Assembly: GCF_025345565.1 (NCBI RefSeq)
Contig: NZ_CP054475.1
Coordinates: 2,634,448 to 2,698,447 of the forward strand
Origin: Thalassolituus hydrocarboniclasticus
GTDB taxonomy: Bacteria > Pseudomonadota > Gammaproteobacteria > Pseudomonadales > Oceanobacteraceae
Length of the DNA: 64,000 nt
Direction of reading: 5' to 3'
The translations under genes were made by a program, and so were the position numbers. Of this stretch, positions 16,929 to 26,131 are shown piece by piece. A model generated the notes under the pieces. That model was given only the letters and a program-made list of their open reading frames with translations. It searched no databases and had not been told where the DNA came from. Each line of letters opens with the position of its first letter. Within the stretch, counting starts at the first letter, position 1.

Positions 16929-17029
16929 CACATCACCATAGAGCCATATTCAGGGGGCGTGCAGGCTACTGACTGGTGATTCTATGATCAACTATGTGTT
17001 ACAAAATCACTACAAAACTCCAGAGAACC

Positions 17030-17057
17030 ACGGAGAGGCGTAATACGTCCTCTCCGT
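17030..17057. terminator. Weak terminator-like hairpin downstream of the Yip1 gene
   Basis: A 9-bp stem ACGGAGAGG/CCTCTCCGT with a 10-nt loop. No real U tract follows on either strand, so it may be a Rho-dependent end or an RNA 3' stabiliser. Confidence 0.4.
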
Positions 17058-17082
17058 AATGGTAAGCACTGGTACTGCTATA

Positions 17083-17685
17083 TCAGACGAAGGCTGGCGC
17101 TACCCCCATGCCCCAAAGGATAACGGTCACCGCCATACAGCCAACCAAAGCACATAATCCGACCGTTAACATGGAGCTGGCAAAGATAAACCCGCGCTCT
17201 TCCGGTATATCCATAAAAATGGGAACGCCGGAATACAACAGGTAAACGCTGTAGCAGACAGCCGACAGCACGACCAGAACATCCAGCCACAAAATCGGCA
17301 ACAGACCAATAAAGCCGGATAAAAACATGGGCGTGGAAGTAAAAACGGTAAAAATCAGACATCGTTCATAGCTGGCACTGACACCAAAGGTCCGCTCCAT
17401 CCAGAACATGGCATAAGCCACCATTGCGACACCGAATAGCAAAGCAAAGTAAAAGGCAACCGCCATCGGCAACGCACTTTCAGCACTGAGCTTCACCACA
17501 TCGCCTCCGGCAATACTCCAGCCGTATTGCGTGGTCCCGATATACAAGGATACGGGGGGAATCAGAGCCAGAAATACCAGGTTGCGCAGAAAGACTTCAA
17601 GAATAGAGCCTGCCCGTTCACGACGGATTTCATCCCATTCACGGCGGGGATGGTACAGCAGCCCAAACATATGATTTGCAAACAT
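17083..17685 (-). CDS. Yip1-domain inner-membrane protein
   Basis: The 200-aa protein has a cytoplasmic N-terminus FGLLYHPRREWDEIRRER, the bacterial YIP1-domain opening in which a conserved W-x-x-I follows P-x-x-x-W. About five transmembrane helices follow. AGAGGTG lies 8 nt before the ATG at 17685; the GTG nine bases further upstream overlaps that ribosome binding site and is unlikely. It stands as a single gene between the DUF1329 and TatD genes on the same strand. Bacterial members have no established role; membrane trafficking is the eukaryotic function and should not be transferred. Confidence 0.85.
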   Translation of the reverse strand: MFANHMFGLLYHPRREWDEIRRERAGSILEVFLRNLVFLALIPPVSLYIGTTQYGWSIAGGDVVKLSAESALPMAVAFYFALLFGVAMVAYAMFWMERTFGVSASYERCLIFTVFTSTPMFLSGFIGLLPILWLDVLVVLSAVCYSVYLLYSGVPIFMDIPEERGFIFASSMLTVGLCALVGCMAVTVILWGMGVAPAFV

Positions 17686-17826
17686 AGTGCTCACCTCTTT
17701 GTGTGACTACGTTACAAGAATTATGCGCTATTGGCGGACAAAGCAAGCCGCCGGGGTTTAATGCAATAAGCTTGTCTAAAAAACCGTTCCTTCAGCATTG
17801 GTGGCAATAAAAGAAGCGATAATGGC

Positions 17827-18657
17827 TCATTCGGCCTTATCCCTTGTCTGCGCCATGCGCGGAAAACTGTGCAGCAGATTCTGTTGCTGCTGCAGCGCCA
17901 ATGCCGGCAGGCTGAGCTTATGCAGACTGGCCAGTAAAGCTGCAAGTACGGGAATACAAGCCGGACTGTTATGCTCCCCCGCCCAAAACGCCGGTTTCAT
18001 ATCCGGACTGTCGGTTTCCAGCAACCAGCAATCCAGCGGCAGAGAAGCGACTGTACGCCGTAACTTATGCGCCCGTGAATGACTCATTGCCCCACCAATC
18101 CCCAGGCGAAAACCCAGTTTGTACCAGGCTCTGCCCTGCTGTTCGCTGCCACTGAAGGCGTGCACCATGCCTCCATGGGTAAACTGCTGCTGACGCAGAT
18201 AAGACGCCGCTTCATCGTGTGCTCCACGGACATGCAGAATCAGCGGTAACTGATATTTTTTTGCCAGCGCCACCTGAGCCCGGAACCAGAACCACTGTTC
18301 TTCGCGCTGTTCAGCATCCGTCGCCAGCATCCAGTCGAGTCCGGTTTCTCCCAAGGCCACCAGCTTTTGAGCAAGAAGCTGATCCTGCAGGGTTTGCTCA
18401 AGCCAGTTCAGATCATCCTGCTGATGCTGAGCGATAAAGTACGGATGCAACCCAAGAGCATAAAAAAATGGCCGCTGATGACAGAACGCCGCCAGCTGTT
18501 CACACTGTGAACGCTGTACGCCGGGAACCAATAAACCACGAACACCCAGACGCTGAGCCAGCGCCCATTGTTTGTCACGTTCGCCATCCAGGCAGGCGAA
18601 ATCAAAATGACAATGACTGTCGAACCAGACCGGCTCAGAATTAAACATGAAGGTCAT
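17827..18657 (-). CDS. TatD-family metal-dependent hydrolase (DNase-like)
   Basis: The protein of about 276 aa is a TIM-barrel amidohydrolase-superfamily member. Visible metal-site motifs are FDSHCHFD at the N-terminus, LGETGLD with the bridging Glu, LILHVRGAHDEA, GGMVHAFSGS and LLETDSPDM. TatD proteins are Mg-dependent 3'-5' exonucleases acting on damaged DNA or RNA. Three closely spaced in-frame starts exist (GTG 18672, ATG 18657, ATG 18648). None has a strong Shine-Dalgarno, so the start is uncertain by a few residues. It diverges from the small gene at 18758. Confidence 0.88.
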   Translation of the reverse strand: MTFMFNSEPVWFDSHCHFDFACLDGERDKQWALAQRLGVRGLLVPGVQRSQCEQLAAFCHQRPFFYALGLHPYFIAQHQQDDLNWLEQTLQDQLLAQKLVALGETGLDWMLATDAEQREEQWFWFRAQVALAKKYQLPLILHVRGAHDEAASYLRQQQFTHGGMVHAFSGSEQQGRAWYKLGFRLGIGGAMSHSRAHKLRRTVASLPLDCWLLETDSPDMKPAFWAGEHNSPACIPVLAALLASLHKLSLPALALQQQQNLLHSFPRMAQTRDKAE

Positions 18658-18757
18658 TTCACGAAATACCACATTAAAGGCAAAAATTTCATTCCACTCA
18701 TGGAGTATCTGCCGCTAGTCTGCTATCAATATCTGAGGTTTAGTTGCGGATCGTCCC

Positions 18758-19159
18758 ATGGAACTGGCTGCACAGGAATTGCGTGAACGCATTGTTCGTC
18801 CCACCCTGCACTATCTTGGCAAGCACTGCCATGCCTCCGAAAATCTTCTGGTTGCTATTGCCCAGTGGCAGCAGCAACATCCTCAGGGCCGTACCGAAGG
18901 TATTTACCCAATCGACGCCGGCCTGCATCAGAAGGTGTGGAACCAGCATCTTGCGTTCAACCCCGAACTGGCCAGTAAAATCCGCGGCCTGGCCTCACAG
19001 CGTGAATTCCTCAATAACCCGCATATTGAGCTGATTACCAATCTGGCCTATGCCACCGCGATTGCCTGGGCCGTTTACCTTGCCTTTCCACAGGTCAAAC
19101 ACAGTCCGTCAGCTGTCAGGCATCCGGAAGCGCAACGCGACTGTTCTCCTTCAGCGTAA
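18758..19159 (+). CDS. Conserved-looking small protein of unknown function
   Basis: The 133-aa product has an N-terminal half (QELRERIVRPTLHYLGKH...SENLLVAIAQWQ) and middle (GIYPIDAGLHQKVWNQHL, then a KIRGLASQREFLNNPHIELITNLAYATAIAW run) that look like a structured, conserved domain. The last 20 residues are low-complexity. The pattern LLxAIAxxES-like followed by IxxxxHxxVWxxxL recalls small phage-type or lysozyme-like hypothetical proteins, but I cannot assign it. No signal peptide. The ATG has only weak upstream purines. Its 3' end overlaps the convergent ParA gene by 9 bases. Confidence 0.6.
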   Translation: MELAAQELRERIVRPTLHYLGKHCHASENLLVAIAQWQQQHPQGRTEGIYPIDAGLHQKVWNQHLAFNPELASKIRGLASQREFLNNPHIELITNLAYATAIAWAVYLAFPQVKHSPSAVRHPEAQRDCSPSA

Positions 19160-19888
19160 ATTAAGCTTAGGCTTCAGCGCCTTCCACAACGCCTGATAAT
19201 TTCGCGCCAGCGGCACCGCTGGCTGCTGTTCAACAATCGGGCTGCGCAACTCCAGCATACGTTCAGCACTGGCGGAAAAGGCCACAAAAGTGCGCAACAC
19301 TTCCGGATAATTCTGCAGCTCGGTATTCACCCAGCGCAAATGAGCCGGTTTACGCCGGTCAATCATGGTAACAAAGGGCAACCACTGGGATTTTTTCGCC
19401 CAGTCAAACCGGGATTTGATCTGGTCGTAGGCACGAATCGATAACACCGAAGGCTCTACCGGAATCAGAATACGGTCCACTGCCCGCAAGACGCCTTCCA
19501 TTTGCGGCGTAATCATCGGCGGGCAGTCGATGATAATCAGGCCATAGTCTTCAGCCAGACGACCGAGCGCTTCCGCCATTCGTTGCCGGGCTTCTTTTTT
19601 ACCGCTCAGACTCTGATGAAATTTGCGCAGCGAACTGTCGGCCGACAGCACATCCAGACGCGGTACCGTGCTGGGCTGAATGTAGCGGCTGATAGGCTCA
19701 TCACTGCTCCATAAGCCACCCTGTTTATGGCCCTTATCGATTCCCAGAATCCAGCTTGCAGCCCCCTGCGGATCGAGATCCCACAACAGGGTCGGAATCT
19801 TGTCCCGCGCAGCCAGCGCCGCCAGATTCACCGCCGTCGTTGTTTTACCAACCCCGCCTTTCAGCTGATAAACAGCCATTGCCCGCAT
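19151..19888 (-). CDS. Orphan ParA/Soj-family ATPase
   Basis: The 245-aa product begins MRAMAVYQLKGGVGKTTT, the deviant Walker A motif with both lysines (K10, K15). The Walker A' DLDPQGAASW and Walker B LIIIDCPP (with MITPQ behind) follow, so it is a ParA-type ATP-dependent dimerising partition ATPase. No N-terminal HTH, and no parB or parS-like array, is nearby. It is therefore an orphan, perhaps positioning a protein complex rather than DNA. The start at 19888 is set by AAGGAG 6 nt upstream; the earlier frame is part of msrA. It follows msrA by 37 bp and is probably co-transcribed with it. Confidence 0.87.
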   Translation of the reverse strand: MRAMAVYQLKGGVGKTTTAVNLAALAARDKIPTLLWDLDPQGAASWILGIDKGHKQGGLWSSDEPISRYIQPSTVPRLDVLSADSSLRKFHQSLSGKKEARQRMAEALGRLAEDYGLIIIDCPPMITPQMEGVLRAVDRILIPVEPSVLSIRAYDQIKSRFDWAKKSQWLPFVTMIDRRKPAHLRWVNTELQNYPEVLRTFVAFSASAERMLELRSPIVEQQPAVPLARNYQALWKALKPKLNLR

Positions 19889-19925
19889 GATTAACTCCTT
19901 GTTAAAAATTCTGCCGCCTGGGCGG

Positions 19926-20558
19926 TCAGTCAAAACTGACGTTACAGCCGCCCAGTCCGCAATAGCCATTGGGATTTTTGGCCAGATACTGCTGGTGATA
20001 ACCTTCGGCCAGATAAAACGGCACATCGATCAGGATTTCGCTGGTGATATCCCCCATTCCAAAAGCATATAAACGCTGTTGATAGTGCTCCCGGCTGGCC
20101 TCAGCCCGTGCCAGATCGGCGGCCTGCGACAGATAAATGCCTGAACGGTACTGAGTGCCGATATCGTTGCCCTGACGCATGCCCTGAGTCGGATCATGAC
20201 TTTCCCAGAACACCGCCAGCAGTTGCTCCAGCGGCAGCTGCTGCTCATCAAACCAGACCCGCACCAGTTCATTGTGGCCGGTCATACCACTGCAGACTTC
20301 TTCGTAAGTCGGGTGCTGCGTATGCCCGGCGCCATATCCCACCGCCGTTGAATAAACACCGGGCAGAGACCAGAATTTACGTTCAGCCCCCCAGAAACAG
20401 CCCATACCGAACAGCACTTCGCTCAGTCCGGCCGGACGTTCACCGGCGATAAGGTTACCGTTTACATGGTGCCGCTGCGGCACCTGATACAGCGGTTCAG
20501 CCCGCCCCGGCAACGCCTGATCGGCGGTGGGGATAGACATCAGTTTTGGACGCCACAT
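19926..20558 (-). CDS. msrA: Peptide methionine-S-sulfoxide reductase
   Basis: The 210-aa enzyme reduces the S epimer of methionine sulfoxide in proteins using thioredoxin. The catalytic [10 protein letters not shown] places the nucleophile at Cys54. The fold motifs [19 protein letters not shown] and [19 protein letters not shown] are intact. Two C-terminal resolving cysteines are at Cys200 and Cys205 (GYCGLGGC), and the length equals that of the long E. coli-type MsrA. The ATG at 20558 is preferred because GAGGTG lies 5 nt before it. The gene diverges from the MBL hydrolase gene with only 36 bp between starts, so their promoters must overlap. Confidence 0.95.
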   Translation of the reverse strand: MWRPKLMSIPTADQALPGRAEPLYQVPQRHHVNGNLIAGERPAGLSEVLFGMGCFWGAERKFWSLPGVYSTAVGYGAGHTQHPTYEEVCSGMTGHNELVRVWFDEQQLPLEQLLAVFWESHDPTQGMRQGNDIGTQYRSGIYLSQAADLARAEASREHYQQRLYAFGMGDITSEILIDVPFYLAEGYHQQYLAKNPNGYCGLGGCNVSFD

Positions 20559-20594
20559 AATGCACCTCATTTCTCTGCGCTGATATGGCCTATT

Positions 20595-21347
20595 ATGACC
20601 CGAAACGCATCTGATTATTCGCTCAAATTTCTGGGTACCGGCAGCGGCGGCCAACCCGACATGGGCTGCTCCGCCGCAGTGCTGGAACTTAACCAGCAAC
20701 CCGTACTGCTGATTGACTGTGGTTACGGCACCTTAAGTGCTTACCAGAAGCACTATAAACGCCTGCCGCAAGCGATCTTTATCACCCACGGCCATCTCGA
20801 TCATATTGCCGATCTGGAGATTCTGACGGTTCAGGCACGCCTGCAACAGCACCCTGCCATTCGCTTATATGTGCCGCTTAATCTGATTACCTTACTGCAT
20901 CAGCGGCTGGCGACCTACCCGGGCGCCATGGCCGAAGGCGGGCACAACTTCTGGCAATCGTTTCAGCTGCTGCCGGTTACCGATACCTTTATTCATCAGG
21001 ATCTGACCTTCCGCCTGCACGCCACGCGCCATCACCAGCCCGGTTCCAGCTATGCCCTGCATTTGCCCGGCGTATTGTTTTACAGTGGTGACACCCGCCC
21101 GATTCCGGAAATTCTCTGCCATGAGCTGAGCGGTCAGGAACGGATCTTCCATGACTGCGGTCTTCAGCCCAATCCTTCTCATACCGGTCTGGACGATCTG
21201 GCGCGCGAATATCCGCCCGCACTGCGCCAGCGCTTCGTGCTTTATCACTATGCCAATGAACAGGCCGCCGCGGCGCTGGAACAGGCCGGCTATCAGGTCG
21301 CCCGCCCCGGCAACAGCATCAGCCTTGGCACGGAGAGCAACGCATGA
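20595..21347 (+). CDS. MBL-fold metallo-hydrolase (RNase Z-like/phosphodiesterase-like)
   Basis: The 250-aa metallo-beta-lactamase-fold protein has the HxHxDH motif as [11 protein letters not shown], the glycine-rich opening [19 protein letters not shown] and a leading-strand [22 protein letters not shown] and [11 protein letters not shown] follow, then FHDCG and a late His (LYHYAN). The arrangement resembles RNase Z/PDE-like members. The Ser/Gly opening and short length differ from true tRNase Z, so the substrate is open. The start at 20595 is used because the longer frame runs back into msrA. Its stop overlaps the next start (ATGA). Confidence 0.85.
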   Translation: MTRNASDYSLKFLGTGSGGQPDMGCSAAVLELNQQPVLLIDCGYGTLSAYQKHYKRLPQAIFITHGHLDHIADLEILTVQARLQQHPAIRLYVPLNLITLLHQRLATYPGAMAEGGHNFWQSFQLLPVTDTFIHQDLTFRLHATRHHQPGSSYALHLPGVLFYSGDTRPIPEILCHELSGQERIFHDCGLQPNPSHTGLDDLAREYPPALRQRFVLYHYANEQAAAALEQAGYQVARPGNSISLGTESNA

Positions 21348-22024
21348 ATACCAGCTCACAGCCAGACCACACAAAACTGGATGAGCAGCAGCTGAATCAG
21401 GCCATCAGCACCATGCTCGACGATGCCCGCGTCAGCGCACAGTCGCTGCCACAGTGTCCGCAAATCAGCCTCTGGCTGGTTGAGCCGGAAAGCATGCGCC
21501 GGGCGTTCAGTCAGGAAGAAATCCTGCGTATTCAGACCTACCCCGCCTACTGGGCCTTCTGCTGGGCCAGTGGTCAGGTGCTGGCGCGGGAGATTCTGGC
21601 CAACCCGCACTGGGTAAAGGGCAAAAAGGTGATGGACTTCGGTGCCGGTTCTGGTGTGGTCGCCATCGCCTGTGTACTAGCCGGTGCGCGCGAAGTCATC
21701 GCCTGCGATATCGACCCCGATGCGCTGTTATCCTGCGCCGCCAATGCACGGCTGAATAACGTCGGTTACCGCCTGCATCCGGATTTGTTCGCCTTTGACG
21801 AGGACCTCGACCTGCTGATTGCCGCTGACGTGCTATACGACCGCGCCAACCTGCCGTTACTGGAAGTGTTTCGCCAGAAAGCACAACAAGTCATCGTCGC
21901 CGACTCACGCGTTAAGGATTTTCATTTTCCGCCTTATCAGGCCACCGGGCGCAGTGAGTCGTTTACCGTGCCCGACCTCGACGAACTGGATGAATTCCGC
22001 TGGGTTAATCTGTACCGGGCGTAA
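21344..22024 (+). CDS. Class I SAM-dependent methyltransferase, paralogue of the 13724 gene
   Basis: The 226-aa product shows SAM motif I VMDFGAGSGVVAIACV, acidic loop ACDIDPDAL and motif IV LLIAADVLYD, plus the preceding YWAFCWASGQVLAREI segment. These are the same hallmarks as in the 13724-14389 product, to which it is clearly related. The end GRSESFTVPDLDELDEFRWVNLY resembles the C-terminus of ETFB-lysine/Nnt1-like methyltransferases. Translation is coupled to the MBL hydrolase (ATGA overlap), so the two likely act together or share expression. The substrate is unknown. A perfect terminator follows. Confidence 0.84.
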   Translation: MNTSSQPDHTKLDEQQLNQAISTMLDDARVSAQSLPQCPQISLWLVEPESMRRAFSQEEILRIQTYPAYWAFCWASGQVLAREILANPHWVKGKKVMDFGAGSGVVAIACVLAGAREVIACDIDPDALLSCAANARLNNVGYRLHPDLFAFDEDLDLLIAADVLYDRANLPLLEVFRQKAQQVIVADSRVKDFHFPPYQATGRSESFTVPDLDELDEFRWVNLYRA

Positions 22025-22028
22025 AAGG

Positions 22029-22052
22029 AAAAGGCCGCGATTGCGGCCTTTT
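22029..22052. terminator. Bidirectional intrinsic terminator
   Basis: A 10-bp perfect stem AAAAGGCCGC/GCGGCCTTTT with a 4-nt loop, between the convergent methyltransferase and phoD genes. Confidence 0.9.
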
Positions 22053-22073
22053 ATTTACTCTGGAAACACCGAA

Positions 22074-23873
22074 TCAGGGAGCCAGAGGAACGTCTGTCAG
22101 GGTACGGTTACCGTAACCTGGTTTGACCTCCATCTTTTTCCGTACTGAAGCGTTATAGGTTTCGCTGGTGATGGTATCGACATAAACCCACTCACAGCTG
22201 GATTTCTCCGGAGTAAATTCCACCAGCATATAACCACGCTGGGCGGAGTTGAGATACTTCAGATCATCAACCAATTTTGTTACTGCCAACTCAAAACCCG
22301 CCTGCTGCTCAGCACGGGTAACCGGATCAGGAATAGCACCAAAACCGACATAGGTTTCGAAACCCGGCGAAGTAACCGAAGAGGTTGCAAATTCCACCCC
22401 GACCGATCCGTTACTGCGCACGGTCTCTCCGGTATTGGCATCCGCCGGATACAGATCACTGGCCCAGGCGTTATGGGTATCACCCGCCAGAACCACCAGG
22501 TTCTTATTCAGCATCTGTGCACGCTGCAGAATTTCTTCACGCGCCGGGAAATAGCCATCCCAGGCATCCAGATTGTAAGGGGCGGCTTCCGTCAGACGCG
22601 TACTGGTCGGATCACTGTCTTTCAGATTTGCCAGTTCAACCAGTAATCCGGCCACTGCAGCCTGAGTCACAGAGGCATCCTCACCCGCTTTGATTTTCTC
22701 TTCAATTTCACCAAGCTTTGTTAGCAGCTCAATAGGAATAAAAATACGCCCCATCAGCACCTGCTGGCCCAGCACCTGCCAGGTGGCTGTACTGTTGAAC
22801 ATGGAGCCAATGGCAAAGGTCTGCTGCTCTGCACCGAGCAGGCCACGATTGCGGTTTTCCAGATCAGCGCGGAATGCAGCGGCATCAATATCCGTGGTAC
22901 CCGGAACAAGATAATTTTTATAATCAAGCGGCTTATCGCGGGCATACATACGCGTATCCAGCATGGTCAGGTTGACCAGATTACCGAATTCAAAAGCACG
23001 CCAGATTTTGGCTTTATCGGCACCAGAGCGGATCGGCAGCCACTCGTGATAAGCCTGAATGGCTGCGGCGCGGCGTTCTTCAAACGAACCTTCGTCTTCA
23101 CCGTGGTTTTCAGCACCACCTTTCCAGGTATCGTTGGCCAGCTCGTGGTCATCCCAGACGCAGATAAACGGCTTTTTCTGGTGCGCCAGCTGCAGCGCGG
23201 TATCGGTACGATATTTGGCGTAACGGGCGCGGTAATGGGTCAGGGTCAGGGTTTCAACCAGCGGGTCCGGCTCACGGACCTGAGCGGCAGCAGGCGGATA
23301 CTCGTTAGCACCGTACTCATAGATATAGTCACCCAGATGCAGCACAACATCGGCATCGCTGTTAGCAATTTCGTTGTAGACGTTGAAGTAACCGGCAGGC
23401 AGGTTAGCGCAGGAGCACACCGCCAGTTTCACACTATCAACACTGCCTACAGGCAGAGTGCGGGTCTGACCAACCGGAGTCACAGCACCGTCTTTACCGG
23501 CGAACTGGTAGTAATACACAGTGTCGGCGTTCAGGCCGGTAACATCGACTTTTACGGTAAAATCGCGCTTGCTGTCAGTGTAAACAGAGCCACTGGCCAC
23601 CACGTTGCTCATGGCTTCGTCGGTCGCCACAACCCAGCCTACCTGAGCTTCGGCACCCGTGTCGGATGGGGTTACGCGGGTCCAGATGATCACGGCATCG
23701 GCCAGTGGATCACCAGAAGCCACACCGTGGCCAAACACAAACACGGTCAGGTCGCGTTTATCGTCATCATCACCAAAACAGCCGGTTAAGGCGGCAGGCA
23801 CAGAGACTGCGCCGGCACCGGCGGCAACAGACTTTAAAAAACTACGGCGGCTCAGATCAGCTCGGTTAGACAT
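22074..23873 (-). CDS. phoD: Alkaline phosphatase D family phosphodiesterase/phosphatase
   Basis: The 599-aa product starts with a twin-arginine signal (LSRRSFLKSVAAGAGAVSVPAALTGC), so it is exported folded. A Cys at the end of the signal could also allow lipidation. The PhoD N-domain follows with FGHGVASGDPLADAVIIWTRVTP. The calcium/iron metallophosphatase motifs are LGDYIYEYG, VWDDHELANDTWKGGAENH and VVLAGDTHNAWASDLY. The enzyme releases phosphate from mono- and diesters outside the cytoplasm. AGGTGA sits 5 nt before the ATG. No Pho box was identified in the upstream 270 bp. The PiT phosphate transporter is about 6 kb away, not in the same unit. Confidence 0.93.
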   Translation of the reverse strand: MSNRADLSRRSFLKSVAAGAGAVSVPAALTGCFGDDDDKRDLTVFVFGHGVASGDPLADAVIIWTRVTPSDTGAEAQVGWVVATDEAMSNVVASGSVYTDSKRDFTVKVDVTGLNADTVYYYQFAGKDGAVTPVGQTRTLPVGSVDSVKLAVCSCANLPAGYFNVYNEIANSDADVVLHLGDYIYEYGANEYPPAAAQVREPDPLVETLTLTHYRARYAKYRTDTALQLAHQKKPFICVWDDHELANDTWKGGAENHGEDEGSFEERRAAAIQAYHEWLPIRSGADKAKIWRAFEFGNLVNLTMLDTRMYARDKPLDYKNYLVPGTTDIDAAAFRADLENRNRGLLGAEQQTFAIGSMFNSTATWQVLGQQVLMGRIFIPIELLTKLGEIEEKIKAGEDASVTQAAVAGLLVELANLKDSDPTSTRLTEAAPYNLDAWDGYFPAREEILQRAQMLNKNLVVLAGDTHNAWASDLYPADANTGETVRSNGSVGVEFATSSVTSPGFETYVGFGAIPDPVTRAEQQAGFELAVTKLVDDLKYLNSAQRGYMLVEFTPEKSSCEWVYVDTITSETYNASVRKKMEVKPGYGNRTLTDVPLAP

Positions 23874-24144
23874 TCAGGTCACCTTGTATTGTTCTATTTT
23901 ATTGTGGGTATAGGACTACATTTCTGAGTCAGAAGTATTACAAGGCCAGTTTCTTTTCCAGCGCAAAATACGGTTTGGCTCAATAAAGCACTGCGTTGTC
24001 CGCTTAGGTGAATACATTTGGTACAGATGAACCATTTAAAACAGAACAGATTCACAATCCGATCTTCCCCTGCTCCGCGGTAGCTCTCAACGGCCCGATC
24101 CAGTAAACTCCTGCTCCTTTATTTTCAGCCATGGTCCAGTGCGG

Positions 24145-26073
24145 ATGCTCGATAAAAACGCCCTCTCGCAATTACAGTCGTTGAAGCAGGAAATCCAGTT
24201 GAGCACGCCCCACTATGAGGGCCGGGTACGCTCCACCGGTGGCCGCTTTGGCTTCGTCAATACTGACGATGGCCAACAGTTTTTTCTCGCCCCGGATGAA
24301 ATGGACAAAGTCCTGCCCGGCGATCGTATTGAATTCCGGGTTGAACCCGCGGGCGAAGGCAAAGAGCAGGCTATTATTGAAAAACTGCTCAAGACCGAGC
24401 TGAACGAGTTCTTCGGCAAATACATTGTGCGGGGGAAAGGTCACTTCGTTGAGGCTGATCACCCGACCCTTAATCGCTGGATTTTTGTGCCGCCGGCCAA
24501 GCGCATGGGCGCAGCCGATGGTGATCTGGTAAAGGCTCATATCAGCCAGCACCCATTCCCGAAAGGTAAAGCTCAGGCCGATATCGACGCCATTATCGGT
24601 AAGCCAACCGACGCCCATATTGAGCAGACCTTTATCAAAGCCAAGTGGCAGCTGCCTGTTGATTTTGATGCCAGCGTCAGCGCTCAGGTCGCCGAACTGA
24701 CCGCTACAGGGCTGGACGCTGTCCTGAGTGAACGCACCGATCTTACTCACCTGCCCTTTGTTACCATCGACTCTGCCGGCACCCGCGACATTGACGATGC
24801 TCTCTATGCCGAAGCCCGCAGTCAGGGCTGGACTCTGTGGATTGCCATTGCCGATCCGGCGGCATTAATTCAGCCCGGCACCGCGCTTGATCATGCCGCC
24901 CTGCAGCGTGCCACCTCGGTGTATTTCCCCGATCAGGTTGTTCCTATGCTGCCGCCGGAATTGTCTGAACAGTTGTGCTCGCTGCAGGCTGACCAGCTGC
25001 GTCCGGCCATGGCGGTTGAACTGCGTATCGGTGAAGCCGGCGAGATTGAACAGATTCATATCTATAACGCCAGCATACGCAGCCGCGCCAAACTCAGTTA
25101 CAACCAGGTTGCACAATTAATTGATGGCGAAAGCAGTGATATTCCGGCCGAACTGCATGGTCACCTGGTGCATCTGGATAACTGTGCCCGCGCACTGGCC
25201 GCCTTCCGTAAGAACCACTGCCTGGTAATGGAAGACCGTCCGGATTTCAAACTGGTTACCGATGAACAGGGCAAAGTGAAAGACATCGTCCGTATCGAAC
25301 GTAATCAGGCACACCGTCTGGTAGAAGAATGCATGCTGGCCTGTAACCGTGCGGTTGCCGGTTGGCTGGCAGAAAAAGGCAGTGGCTTCTTTATTGAGCA
25401 CGCCGGTGTCCGTACTGAACGCCAGGGCGAAGTGGCGGCGTTATTAAAAGAACATCTGCCGCTGGAGAAAAAACCCAGCCTGAATAGCCTGGAAGATTAC
25501 GTCAGCCTGATGCAGCAGGCGGATGCCAGCAACAGCGACTTACCATTGCGTATGATTATCAGCCGCCAGCTTGAGCGCAGTAATTTATCGCTGGATGCCA
25601 AGCCGCATATGGGGCTGGGCTTTGCGCACTACACCACTTTTACGTCACCGTTGCGCAAGTACAACGACCTGCTGATTCACCGCATTGTTAAAGCCTTGCT
25701 GACCGAAAGCAGCGTACAACTGCCGGATGAAAGTATTCTGCTGAATATCCAGAGTGCGCAGAGCAATGCTCGCATGGCCGCTAATCAGGCAGAAACCTGG
25801 CTGAAACTTTTGTGGCTTGCGCAACAGGATAAAGAGCAACTGTACGACGCCAGCATTGTGCATATGAACTCAACCGGCTTCACTGTTCGTCTGGATAATA
25901 CCGGCATAGAAGGAACAATCGACCGCCGTAAGGCCGGTAACGGCTGGACCTTTGAAACCAAAACGCTGACCCATCGCAACGAAGAACAACGCTTTGTCCT
26001 TGGTCAGGCCGTACGGGTTAAACTGGCAGACGTGCAACCTCAGGCTCGTATCGCCCGCTTTGTATTGGCATAA
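24145..26073 (+). CDS. rnb: Exoribonuclease II
   Basis: The 642-aa product matches RNase II in length (E. coli Rnb has 644 aa) and layout: N-terminal cold-shock domains (about 20-170), the RNB catalytic domain and a C-terminal S1 domain (about 560-642). The active-site stretch FVTIDSAGTRDIDDALYAEA holds the conserved aspartates. GLGFAHYTTFTSPLRKYNDLLIHR holds the conserved RNB end motif with the arginine. It degrades single-stranded RNA 3' to 5'. The ATG at 24145 fits the family start; a GTG six bases earlier is an alternative. It lacks the long termini of RNase R. Confidence 0.93.
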   Translation: MLDKNALSQLQSLKQEIQLSTPHYEGRVRSTGGRFGFVNTDDGQQFFLAPDEMDKVLPGDRIEFRVEPAGEGKEQAIIEKLLKTELNEFFGKYIVRGKGHFVEADHPTLNRWIFVPPAKRMGAADGDLVKAHISQHPFPKGKAQADIDAIIGKPTDAHIEQTFIKAKWQLPVDFDASVSAQVAELTATGLDAVLSERTDLTHLPFVTIDSAGTRDIDDALYAEARSQGWTLWIAIADPAALIQPGTALDHAALQRATSVYFPDQVVPMLPPELSEQLCSLQADQLRPAMAVELRIGEAGEIEQIHIYNASIRSRAKLSYNQVAQLIDGESSDIPAELHGHLVHLDNCARALAAFRKNHCLVMEDRPDFKLVTDEQGKVKDIVRIERNQAHRLVEECMLACNRAVAGWLAEKGSGFFIEHAGVRTERQGEVAALLKEHLPLEKKPSLNSLEDYVSLMQQADASNSDLPLRMIISRQLERSNLSLDAKPHMGLGFAHYTTFTSPLRKYNDLLIHRIVKALLTESSVQLPDESILLNIQSAQSNARMAANQAETWLKLLWLAQQDKEQLYDASIVHMNSTGFTVRLDNTGIEGTIDRRKAGNGWTFETKTLTHRNEEQRFVLGQAVRVKLADVQPQARIARFVLA

Positions 26074-26080
26074 AAACAGT

Positions 26081-26113
26081 TAAGGCACCTCTGAATAATT
26101 CAGAGGTGCCTTA
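26081..26113. repeat. Perfect 15-bp inverted repeat after rnb
   Basis: Arms TAAGGCACCTCTGAA and TTCAGAGGTGCCTTA have a 3-nt loop and no T tract on the forward strand. The RNA hairpin could protect the rnb 3' end or act with the following terminator. Confidence 0.7.
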
Positions 26114-26131
26114 GTCTCTGTAACAGATAAT

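Noticed and set aside
19151-19888. Plasmid or chromosome partition locus
   Set aside because: No parB, no parS-like sequences and no replication genes beside the ParA gene.
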